NCBI RefSeq assembly: GCF_001625215.2
Contig: NC_030384.2
Coordinates: forward strand, 39,342,390 to 39,406,389
Direction: 5' to 3'
Source of the DNA: Daucus carota subsp. sativus
Lineage: Eukaryota > Streptophyta > Magnoliopsida > Apiales > Apiaceae
Length of the DNA stretch: 64,000 nucleotides
Numbering within the stretch: the first letter of the stretch is position 1; the number at the start of each line of letters is the position of its first letter. Under the pieces are notes generated by a model. That model was not told the DNA's origin, searched no databases, and was given only the letters and a program-made list of their open reading frames with translations. Made by a program: the position numbers and the translations under genes. Positions 36,736 to 48,900 of this stretch are shown one piece after another.

Positions 36736-39700
36736 TCAATTAGTTGCAGTTGTTGGTCTCAAATGTTCAGATCGATATAATTCTTCGTCTTTTATAATTG
36801 GGGGAATAGTCCAAGATCCAAGAGGTGAAGTGGACTTCTCACCACCTGTGAAGTAAATGATTAATAATTTGAAAGCTTGTATAATATAATGTAAATATTT
36901 ATGCAGCATACATACTTGGAAATTACATCAGCAAAGGTAATTTAATAGTTTACCTTCACTCGTGGCTTCTTCACATCTTCTCTGATATTTAACAGATAAA
37001 ATAGGATCCAGAGCTTTTAGCAAACAATTGTACTTCTCTTCAGCCTCCGCAATAAATTTAGCCTAGGAATATAATAAGAAAGCCCTCTGACACTGATAGG
37101 TTCCAAGTGGTATTTATTTGGTAACATAAAAAAAACTCTTAAGATTTTTTATTTTTTTTAAAACAGACAATAATATTATTCGTATAAATAGAATGCAGAG
37201 AAATGGGACAATGTGTGCATATGTGATTGTTATAGCAATTGTATTGTATTACAAGAGGAATTTGTCTCCTTATACACGATGGGTGAAAGCAGTCTCCTTA
37301 TACAGAGCACGCTCTGGGATATTGAACAAGTACTGCTCAATTAGCATCTTCCCAGTCACTACTGCCTTACATCTCACCATCTTACATCTCACTACTTTAT
37401 ATTAGCAAATAATAAAGGGCTTCCAACGAAGATTTAAATTTAATATTTCTTCTTCTATAACTTGACCACAATATACGTTGATTTTAAAATAAAGCCAACC
37501 TCAACATTCTGAGCTAAAGATACTTGTACCATGTATAAAAAGCTTTAATGTGTGTTATCATGAAATCAAGCAAACCAGGAACTCAAGAGAACAATACAAG
37601 GTTGATGTCATTAACTGAGACCTGAAACATAAACTTATATATGAAGATCTATAAAGGGCACCTCAGAACTCCATCATATGCTCAATTACTTTCCTCAACC
37701 AACTGGCTTTAAAAATTAAAACATCAACCCGTTACTCTAATAGATTATGAAGATCTGGATTACACTAGTTGGTAACTGGAACAGAGAATTACTTAGGCTT
37801 GTCCAAACACAAACTATGCAAGATCTTGTAATAATTGATGGTGATTGATAATTCAATAGCAGCAAACGAGCATCAAGTTGACTATTCAATGAAATAAGGG
37901 ATCAAGAAGAGGTTAGGTTGTAATAAGAAAATATCAGAAAGTCGTTCGCCACCTACTTAAACGAAAATCAAAAATAATCATCGTGGTGCCATATGTTCTG
38001 ATCATATAGATACATAGAATAGTGTAAACTTAGTGATTTTGATTTTTTCTCAACCAACTTTTGCATTGGTTACCAATGTTTGGTAATCTAAGAAATTACA
38101 TCAATTAGTTGGTCAATTAGTAAATACAATGACAAGGGCTATATTTGTAAGAAAGCTTTAGTTATGAGCCAGTATAGCTTACCAACATGACTGGGGCTCT
38201 GCCAGAACCATATATTCTAACAAACATTCGAAGAACATTGAAACTGTTTTCTAATACATCATCCTACAAAGAAAAGGAAACCATTAACTCTAAAGAACAG
38301 TAAATATGCTTCAAGAACCAAAAATCAGATACAGAGGGCCTGAGTCTTAAGAAAGTCACCTCATAGTCAAACCTGCAGCATAGTCAACATAGCACCTTAG
38401 TTATTAAGAAGTCAATATGCTTTCACAGTTTTTGAAATGTAAATACAAATTAGTAAGGAGGGTAACAACTAATAAGTAATAACCAACATTAAAAAAAAAA
38501 AAAAAAAAAAAAAACTTGTAGCAGCCTGGAAGTGGCAAAAAACTGAAAACTTGTAGCAGCTTGGAGGTGGCAAAGCACACAATGGATACTACAAAAATAT
38601 CACACATAATAAGTGATGAATGATTAAGCTATCTCGGCCAGATACTTAAGTTATCTAAATATTAATGAGTAACCTGTTAAAGAACTAAATCAAAGGAGAT
38701 TCTGAATAACTTTTAAGTTTTTGGTTTAACCCTAAACACAAATATAATGTTTCACTAATAATATGTATGTATGTATGTTAAATATTGATTAAAGATAATT
38801 TAAAAGCGAACTTACGACTGAAAATTTTAATATATGCAGTTTCAACACAAGGGTATATATCTTAGTACGCAGATTGGATACAATATTTTGATTTGCATTT
38901 TTACAAAACAATTGATTAATATAACTTCAGATATTTTAAAATAATATTAACTTCTTCTTTTTAAATGTTTGGCACACTAGCGTTTCTTTCATTTTACATA
39001 ATGAATTGGATGGAGATAGCATGTGTGTGACACACACCTTTTATCCCATATTATATATTTATATTAGGACGGTACCAACTTTCGATTAATTTCAATAAGA
39101 TGCATATTCATTTGCATTCAGCACGGGTACTTAATAGTTAATTCATGAACATTCTTCTTTTAAATTTGTCAAAACAAACAATTCCAACAGCTAACAACAT
39201 AGCAAAATAGTCATTAGTTCAATCCCATTCTTTAAAGGATAGGCCCTCGGAGATGCAAACCATGCAACCATCCAAGGGCATAAGTAAAGACTTTACACAG
39301 ACCTCTTCCTCGGATAATTTCTTTCGTATATGATTGATAAGTTAAAACAAAAAATATGTCAAGAAATATCTTATAGTTTATCTCTAAATATAATAACAAT
39401 ATAGAATTCTTAAACCAAAAGCAGAAATTAGATAACAATAAGCCAAGTCAAAATTCAAGGAAAATTCCATTACTAGCTGCAACAGCACTTACAAATCATC
39501 AGATACTTCGACGAGGAATTCTGATACCGAAAGGAAATCCATATGCAATTCATTAACCTTTACGCCGCTTCAGCAAAAACAAAACAACCTAGCTAAGCCA
39601 CAAGGACTTAATATTCAAGCTAAGGCAGGATAATACATTTAGTTTTTAAACTCAAGGGGTTATTTTAGTGACAGTAGTATACCTTTTCACCTCTCAACTG

Positions 39701-42700
39701 ATACAACAAAAGATTAAGAACTCGATAATCAAATGACTTCAGGTGGATTGCCATCTTCACATCATCAATAGATATCTGTACAGATAATAGGAAAAAAAAA
39801 AAAAAACTAGTTAGATGTAGCTAAGTTAAACAAAATTCATGAACATGAGAAGGTAGTTTGCCATGATAAAAATGCTCTTTTATCGATTTTTATACTTGCC
39901 AAATTGTGTACATGCTCTTAAGATTTGTAAGTAAAGAGGAATACAAATCCAAAAAAAAATAAGGAAACCTAGTTATGTTTTTTCCATCACTGGAGTTGGA
40001 GGTGAGGACAGTGCACTACTTTTTCTAAACTCTCGAGTAGACTACTCGAACACACACAGTCGCCCAAAATTTTGGGCCTCTGTTCTTTATAATTCTGGGA
40101 GAAATCTCACCCCTATTTCTAAGAGCCTAACATGATGTAACTTCAAAATACCCCACTTTCTAAAGATCCCGATTTCAGGTAATATAATGGATGCAAACCC
40201 TTCTTTACTTTTGATTTAGCCAAAAGCTTCAACATTTTTGACAATTCACTTTAAGATCTTGATGCATGGATTTATAGTTAAACATTTGCTTAGATACCAT
40301 TTGGTAATTTCAACTTTACATTCTTTATAGTCTTAAGGTCCTGTTCATTAAATAAGAAACATAAAGGGTTCGTCTTTTACTCTTATTTTAGGTATTTCAC
40401 TATTCATATAGAAGATTTATACTGCATTTAGACTAATGTTTACAACAAGGATAGCAAAGTTTTTATACTGAGGCTCACTATTGCTGGTTTGATACTGTAG
40501 AATATGCAGTCCTAAGCCTGCCTACTCATTTAAGCACTGTAGATATAAAATATACCAGTACTTAATATTTCAATATTTTTTGAAGGTAAGTTCAAAATAA
40601 AACTTTTACTTCAATTGACACTTTTATGATGTAATTTAGTATGAAGAAGCGGAAGTTGAAGCAATCAGTTGGGCGATTAAAAATTCTGTTATAGTAATTA
40701 ATTGCAACTAGGTTACGTTCTGACCTCCCTTTATCACAGGATATCAAACTTAATCTATCATTGCTTAACATGGGCAGGTAAAAATTCGTCTAAATAGAAC
40801 TAAATGTTATATAGCAAATACATACTCTTTAAAAAAAATTGTTTTCTTTCAATATACCCAAGTTGCAATTCTTTTTTCAAAAATACGGGGCAATCATATA
40901 TGCAACTTCAATCACAACCTGAAAAACAACTGCTTTCGACAAGTGTTGCAATCTCATATGCAACTTTGACCGTATTTTTGAAAATAAATTTGAAAACATG
41001 GGTATTTTTGCAAATTTTCCTGAAATAAATTAGAGCAAAGTGTAAAGGGAACAAATTAACATGAGGGTTACAGTGAAAACCTGTACATACTCTTTAAATA
41101 CATAGCAAATATATAGCAAATACATACTCTTTAAAAAAAAATTGTTTTTTTTTTCAATATACCCAAGTTGCAATTCTTTTTTCAAAAATACGGGGCAACT
41201 ATATATGCAACTTCAATCGCAACCTGAAAAACAACTGCTTTCGACAAGTGTTGCAACCTCATATGCAACTTTGACCGTATTTTTGAAAATAAATTTGAAA
41301 ACATGGGTATTTTTGCAAATTTTCATGAAATAAATTAGAGCAAAGTGTAAAGGGAACAAATAAACATGAGGGTTACAGTGAAAACCTGTACATACTCTTT
41401 AAATACATAGTAAATATATAGCAAATACATACTCTTTAAAAAAAAATTGTTTTTTTTCAATATACCCAAGTTGCAATTCTTTTTTCAAAAATAGGGGCAA
41501 CCATATATGTAACTTCAATCGCAACCTGAAAAACAACTGCTTTCGACAAGTGTTGCAACCTCATATGCAACTTTGACCGTATTTTTGAAAATAAATTTGA
41601 AAACATGGGTATTTTTGCAAATTTTCCTGAAATAAATTAGAGCAAAGTGTAAAGGGAACAAATAAACATGAGGGTTACAGTGAAAACCTGTACACTAACT
41701 TATAAAACCGAAACAGGCCAGGTCACATATCACTATCCCCTTTACAGTGATCAATCCATATACAAAGGGATGGGTAACATTTCCTAAAACCGGATCTCAG
41801 CCACCAACGCAGTACATGTAAAACTCATATTTATATCTGCTAAATAACTGTTTTGATGAAACTCCACTTAATAAGAGTTTATCCTATATGATACAAGTAT
41901 ACAAATAAACAAAAGTTTTGAGAGGAATAATTATATCCTACCTCCAATCTGTTTGTTAGTGCACTACAGAGCTTTCTTTCAATGGTCCAGTATTGCTCTC
42001 CGCATTTGAATTCTTCCTTTATCCTGAGCATTATTAGATGCTAAATTCAAAAAAACTGATAAATCATATTGAATAAAACCAATTCTATTATAGCACTGCA
42101 ACTTAACAAATAGTTGTACCGCTCTGTCAGAAGTCCAAGACGCTCCAGGAGAAGGACAAGTGGTCTAAAAGGATCAGTTTTGAATGATTCCGCTGAACTA
42201 ATAATGCAGCTCCGGTTTCCCTCCTGTACCTCATGAAAACCAAGTATTCTAAGCAAAAGTTTTACACACAACAAAGAATCATATCATGCAAAGTAATTTC
42301 GGTATTACCGCATCAGGTGGTTTGTTTAATGGATCTCCGCTGGTTGGCAACTGCATTAGTTTCTCATTTAAGTTGTCCAACTGTAATAGAAGAGCATGAG
42401 ACTGTCCGATAAATAATTGACAAAACATGGCAGCATATGTTTGTTAAAACACACGATTAACTTCAAGGGGGGCACAATAATCTTTTATCTCAATTATTTT
42501 AGGCCAAATGCACTTGTCTTTTTCTTAGTAGAAATTCTAGGATATTAACAAAAGTTTGGGCACTTCTATATGTGAGATCTACGGCGGAGGTACCCATTTC
42601 TGACAATATGATAGTAGTAAGTTATATCTCTAAATTCAAAGCTCACATTCACAATGTTGCTGATTAGGGATAGATTCTTCACCTGGTAAATATAACTTTC

Positions 42701-42869
42701 AGTGAATGAAAGCAACGGTAGATATCTAAAAGTTGTTTGTGGCTTGTTAGCATCCATTCCGTGAAACATAAAATAAGACCTGCACTGATAATTGCAAATA
42801 GAATATATACTAAACCGGGAAGATCTGGAAAGAAAAAATTTGTACACAAATATCGTTAAAATTTTCTTG

Positions 42870-42901
<32 letters not shown>

Positions 42902-45900
42902 ATGCAGAGAAAAAAAAAAGGTGTGCAAATATGCATGAGATAGAGATTTTACACATTCATGATCGTCTTAAGACACTTGCAAATGCAATTGATGACGATA
43001 TTATGCACATCACATGTTTTTGTTTACAGTTCAATGTTTACTCACCAAACCATGAGGCTTCGTATGGCAGGTTTTTACTGATGTTGATGTATAGTTTTAT
43101 CTCAAAACCTTTTTAATTCATAGGTTTTTATGGAAATACCACAAATCCCAAGAGGATAATGATAATGAAAGTCGTAAAGAAATGAAGATATTAGATGTCT
43201 ACTTTACACATTTGTTGCATGTTCACACATTACCTAGCAATATTGGGCAACATATGTTTGTGTTCAGCCTACTAACAAAATCAAGCTGACAAATATTGAT
43301 ATGGAGTCCTTCATGGAAGGATACTGTTGAAGAGCCCAATGAGAATGTGGCCCAAGTTAGAAGCTGATTCAGGATCCAGTCCAGTTAGAAGTTTAATTAT
43401 TTAAGTATTTGTCTTATGTTAAAATAGTGCACCTGATCCCAGAGGGATTCAGGGGACAGTAGCAGCTGTTACTGCTGTCTCTGCTAGGAGGTTAGTTAGC
43501 ATATTTTGTCTCCACCTAGTACTGGTCGAAAAGGACATGTGGTCCATATCTGTAAGTGGTCCATATCTGTATTCAGTTCTACAAAAAGAGACGTTAAGGT
43601 CTATTATGAAACACAATGAAATGAAATGAACAAGGAGAGTAACTTCACTCATCTCTTAGAATGTTAGATTTACAAAAGTTTTCATGGTATCAGAGCGAGG
43701 TTACCACCTGGTGTCTCTATAGTTAGTATTAGCCTTACTTTGTGTGCGTTATTTTTTTTCTTCACTTCTTAAAGCTGTGTCTATAGCTCCTGAGAAGTGA
43801 GATGGCAGCTGTAAGTGGGTCAGGTTCCCAGGCAACAACAATAGATGTATTGAGCCCTCTTTATCTTCATCCCTCTGATGGGAATAACTTCATGACCATT
43901 GAAAAACTCCAAGGATCTTCGAATTACAGATCTTGGAAGAGGTCAATGGAGATTGCTCTCTCATCTAAGAGGAAACTGGGGTTTGTAAAGGGTACTTTAA
44001 CTAAGGATGTAACAGATGTAGTTAAGAGTGAAGCTTGGGACACTTGTAACAACATGATCATATCATGGATATTAGGGTCTGTTTCTGAGTCCATTAAAAA
44101 ATCAATCATGTTTGTAAACAGTGCCTACCACATCTGGAACCATCTTGAACAGAGATTTGCCCTTACAAATGGTTCCAGAAAATACAAGCTTAACAAGGAG
44201 CTGTATGAAACAAAGCAAAGTGGTAGACCTGTTAGTGAGTTCTACACTCAAATGAGGGCATTATGGGAGGAACTGGAGTCTTTGGTCACACTCCCAGATG
44301 TCACAGCTGTTACCACAGACATCACAAGGCTTATTACAGTCTTAAATCAACAAAGAGAGGAGCAGAAGCTTTTTCAGTTCCTTAATGGTTTGGATGAAAT
44401 ATATGGAGCTCAGAGAAGCCAAATACTCATGATGAGTACTCTGCCGTCTGTTGAAGTGGCTTGTAGCTATTTAGAACAAGAAGAAGCACAGAGGGAGGTT
44501 CTTGGGCAGTCTAAAGAAGAGTCAGATGGACTTGCAATGTACAGCAAGTCAAGAGCACCAACAAATGTCCAAACAGCCTTGTCTGTCCAATGTGGTGCTT
44601 GTGGCAAGGCAGGTCACAACACTGAGAAATGCTGGACTGTGGTGGGATACCCAGCATGGCATGCTAAAGCTAAACCAACAAGTGAGCCTCCTCAAAGACA
44701 GAAGGGAAGGGGGACTGGTAACAACAACCAACAAAGGTGGAACAAAGGCAGGCAAAACAATGGACAAAGGATTGCAGCCAATGTTCAAGGCCAAATCCAC
44801 CATGATAACAGATCTGTAGCCAGTACTGGTACAACCATCACTTCTCAACAACTGGAGCAGCTGCTGAAACTGCTCCCAACCACTTCAAGAGGAGGGGATA
44901 CAGATGAGGAAATTGATGGTCTGTATGCAGGTATGGTCTCCTGTCATTTTGTTGATTCAATAAAAAATAAGGAGTGGATTATAGATTCAGGAGCCTCTGA
45001 TCATATGACAGGGATGTATGAAATTTTAAGAGATGTAGGTGAGAGTCAAAACACACCTAAAATTAATTTACCTACGGGGGAAACATCTCTGATAACACAC
45101 AGTGGAAATGTGAAGCTGAATAATAACATGGAGCTAAAAAAGGTTTTATGTGTTCCAACCTTTAAACATAACTTGCTATCAGTCAACAAGTTATGCTGTG
45201 ATGAGAACTGTAATGTAGTATTCCATGCTGATTATTGCATTATTCAGGATAAGAATTCTAATGAAGTTAAGGGTATAGGCAGAGGTGAGAATGGCTTATA
45301 CTATTTGATCAATGAACCAATTCAGAAAACCCTGAGGGAAATTAAAGCTCAGACTCTTAGTAATAATTATGAGTCTAAGAAAAACCTATCTGGTAAGGTG
45401 GCCATGTCTGTGAATACTGGAGAAAAGATACCAATGGTGATTAAGGATGTGCCAAAAGTCAGTAAAGAGACCTTATGGCACCAAAGGCTAGGTCATGCAC
45501 CTATGAGAAAGTTAAGGATGATTAAGAAAATTGGAGTCAAAGAAGATAGTCAAGATGTTTGTTTGGCTTGCCCTCTGGCAAAATTTACTAAACTCCCTTT
45601 TAGTAAAAGTGAATCAAGAGCTGGTGACTTGTTTGAGTTGGTCCATATTGACACATGGGGGCCTTATAAGGTGAAGTATAGGGGGAAATTCAGATATTTC
45701 CTCACATTTGTGGATGACTACTCAAGAGTTACATGGGTACATCTACTTAAACTCAAATCTGATGCTCTAAATGCCATTCAAAGTTTTGTAAAAATGGCAG
45801 GCAATCGATTTGACAAACAAGTTAAAGTCATAAGGTCTGATAATGCTTTGGAGTTTGATGACTACAAATGCAGGGCTTTCTTTGGTGCTTTGGGTATCTT

Positions 45901-48900
45901 GCATCAGACCTCCTGTGTTGATAGGCCACAGCAAAATGGAAGGGCAGAAAGAAAGCACAGGAACATCTTGGAGATGGCAAGGGCCTTGAGATTTCAGGCT
46001 GGTCTTCCACTTCAGTTCTGGGGAGACTGCATTCTTGCTGCTACACATATTATTAACAGACTTCCCAGCATGGTAATAAAGGGCAAGACACCATATGAAT
46101 TGATGTACAAGAAACAACCTGAATATGGACACTTGAAAGCATTTGGGTGCCTTGCTTTTGCCTACAATCCAAGCAGAAGTAAAGATAAATTCCAGCCAAG
46201 GGGGGTGCCTTGTGTGTTCACTGGATACTCCTCCTCACAGAAAGGGTATAGAATGCACAATTTGCTCACAGGTGTAACCTTTGTAACAAGGGATGTGAAA
46301 TTCTATGAAACAATCTACCCTTATCAAGTGTTCAAAACAGCTTCTGAGGGGGAATCTGGAATCATACATCAGGAAGAAGGAAGCAACAGGAATACATGGA
46401 TGGAGTGTGAAGACACAGATCCAACAAACAACAATGATGTGGAAGTAAATACAACAGAAGAAGAGGGTGAGCAGGAACAGAATCCACCAGAACAACCCCC
46501 TGTTAGAAGGTCAACCAGAGAACATAAAAAACCATCTTGGCACAATGACTATCAGATGAGTTCAAATTATGTTAGAAAATCAACTGAAACTGAAGTAAGT
46601 CCTCAGTTCTCTTGCTTCATGAACAGTGTTTCAAGAATGCCAGATCCAAAGAATTTCAAAGAAGCAGCTCAGCATAGTCATTGGCTGCAAGCAATGAATG
46701 AAGAGTTGGAAGCCCTTGAAAGCAACCATACTTGGGAAATAACTGACTTACCAGCAGGAAAGGTAGCCATTGGGTGCAAATGGTTATATACAACCAAGTA
46801 TGACCCTCAGAGAGAAAGTCTCAGATACAAGTCAAGACTTGTGATACTTGGGAACAGGCAAAAATATGGCATTGATTATGACCAGACCTTTGCCCCTGTA
46901 GCAAAGCTAACAACAGTCAGATCATTGTTGGCTGTTGCCTCTAGCCAAGGATGGTATACCCACCAGATGGATGTAAAGAATGCGTTCTTACATGGAGAAC
47001 TACAAGATGTGGTCTATATGAAATTTCCACCAGGCTATGAAGGTGCAGGATTCAGATTCAGAACTGCAGGCCAGGGGGAGTATATGGATAATTCTAAATT
47101 ACAGACCAAGGTGTGTAGGCTCCTAAAAACTCTATATGGCCTCAAACAATCACCCAGGCTCTGGTTTGACAAGCTGAGTGCAGCTTTGAAGAAAGATGGA
47201 TTCACTCAATCAAAGGCTGACTCTACATTATTCACTAAGCAGTTTAATGGCAAGTTCATAGCAGTCTTAGCTTATGTGGATGATCTTTTGCTCACTGGTA
47301 ACAACATGGGGATAATCAATGATACAAAGAAGTTTCTCAGCTCACAGTTCAAGATGAAAGACTTGGGAGAGCTCAGGTATTTTTTGGGAATTGAGTTTGA
47401 CAGAAGTGATCAAGGGATCTTTATGTCACAAAAGAAATATGTCAATGATATTCTGGAAGAGTATAAAATGGCAAACTGTAAGCCTCTAAAACTTCCTATG
47501 GATACCCATGTGAAGTTAACCACTACAGCAGGGGACCTTCTTCCTAATCCTGACATCTATCAGAAGCTCATAGGTAAATTGATCTACCTTACTATAACTA
47601 GACCAGATATTGCCTTTACTGTCCATGTTCTTAGCCAGTTTATGCATTCACCAACCTCTGTGCATTTTCAAGCAGCAAAAAGAGTGCTCAGGTACTTAGC
47701 TGGATCAAGAAACCAAGGTATTCTATTGGCATCTGGTCCTGCAGCAGAATTAAAGGCCTATTGTGACAGTGATTGGGCAGGCTGCCCCAACACAAGGAGA
47801 TCAACTTCTGGCTTTTGCATTTTGTTGGGAAAATCTCCTATAGCATGGAAGTCTAAAAAACAATCTGTGGTTGCAAGATCCACAGCTGAGGCAGAATATA
47901 GATCTTTGGCAATGACTGTCTGTGAAGTGCTATGGGTGAAGCAGCTACTCAAAGATTTAGGCCTCAGTCATCTTGGTTCTACTACCATCTTCTGTGATAA
48001 CAAGGCAGCTCTGGCTATTGCAGCTAACCCTGTCCACCATGAGAAAACAAAACATGTGGAGATTGACTGCAATTTCATTAGAGAGAAGGCTGTTGCAGAT
48101 GAAATCACTCCAACATACATTTCTACTAAAGAGCAACTTGCTGATGTTTTTACTAAGGTCCTCACAGTAGGACAACATCACATTCTACTTGACAAGCTGG
48201 GCGTTTGTGTTCCAACACACACAGCTTGAGGGGGAGTGTTGAAGAGCCCAATGAGAATGTGGCCCAAGTTAGAAGCTGATTCAGGATCCAGTCCAGTTAG
48301 AAGTTTAATTATTTAAGTATTTGTCTTATGTTAAAATAGTGCACCTGATCCCAGAGGGATTCAGGGGACAGTAGCAGCTGTTACTGCTGTCTCTGCTAGG
48401 AGGTTAGTTAGCATATTTTGTCTCCACCTAGTACTGGTCGAAAAGGACATGTGGTCCATATCTGTAAGTGGTCCATATCTGTATTCAGCTCTACAAAAAG
48501 AGACGTTAAGGTCTATTATGAAACACGATGAAATGAAATGAACAAGGAGAGTAACTTCACTCATCTCTTAGAATGTTAGATTTACAAAAGTTTTCAGATA
48601 CAACCCAAACAATTTGGGCATCATAGTACTACCATAATTGATTTAAATTGCAGATCATCAGTTAGTCTCAATGTAGAGAAAAGAGTGAACGAAAAAATAT
48701 AGAGAGAAAGCTGCTACAATCTGAATTGTTTGGTATATTCTGATGTAAGGTTTCTACTTACAAAATCTTCCAAGGTAGAATTTGCTCTCTGCATTGCATC
48801 GTAACCAACAATAGCCATATCGCTAATTTCGCTGTTTAGAGACTGTACAACAGCCTTCTGATCAGAGTGTATTCCATTGCAAAAACCTTCTTCGCCTGTT

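Larger units (their letters stand above)
43325..48596 (+). mobile_element. Complete young Ty1/copia LTR retrotransposon
   Basis: A 5272-bp element has 360-bp LTRs (43325-43684, 48237-48596) with TG...CA ends. It is flanked by the 5-bp duplication GATAC (43320-43324, 48597-48601). The primer-binding site and polypurine tract sit directly inside the LTRs, and one uninterrupted gag-pol frame fills the interior. By eye the two LTRs differ at two positions only, both transitions (T/C near 43577, A/G near 43615). It lies in intron 4 of the minus-strand unknown gene, in the opposite orientation. Confidence 0.97.

Noticed and set aside
40804..41333. Two near-identical short frames (SIYPSCNSFFKNTGQ...)
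   Set aside because: They are the same frame in successive copies of the 303-bp repeat, lie in an intron and have no codon signature.
42566..42928. Minus-strand 120-codon frame with a poly-proline run
   Set aside because: The proline run is just the G29 homopolymer. The frame covers exon 5 of the unknown gene and flanking intron.
44502..44851. Overlapping plus and minus frames inside the copia gag region, with further minus-strand frames at 45767-46495 and 47758-48181
   Set aside because: They are shadows of the intact gag-pol frame.
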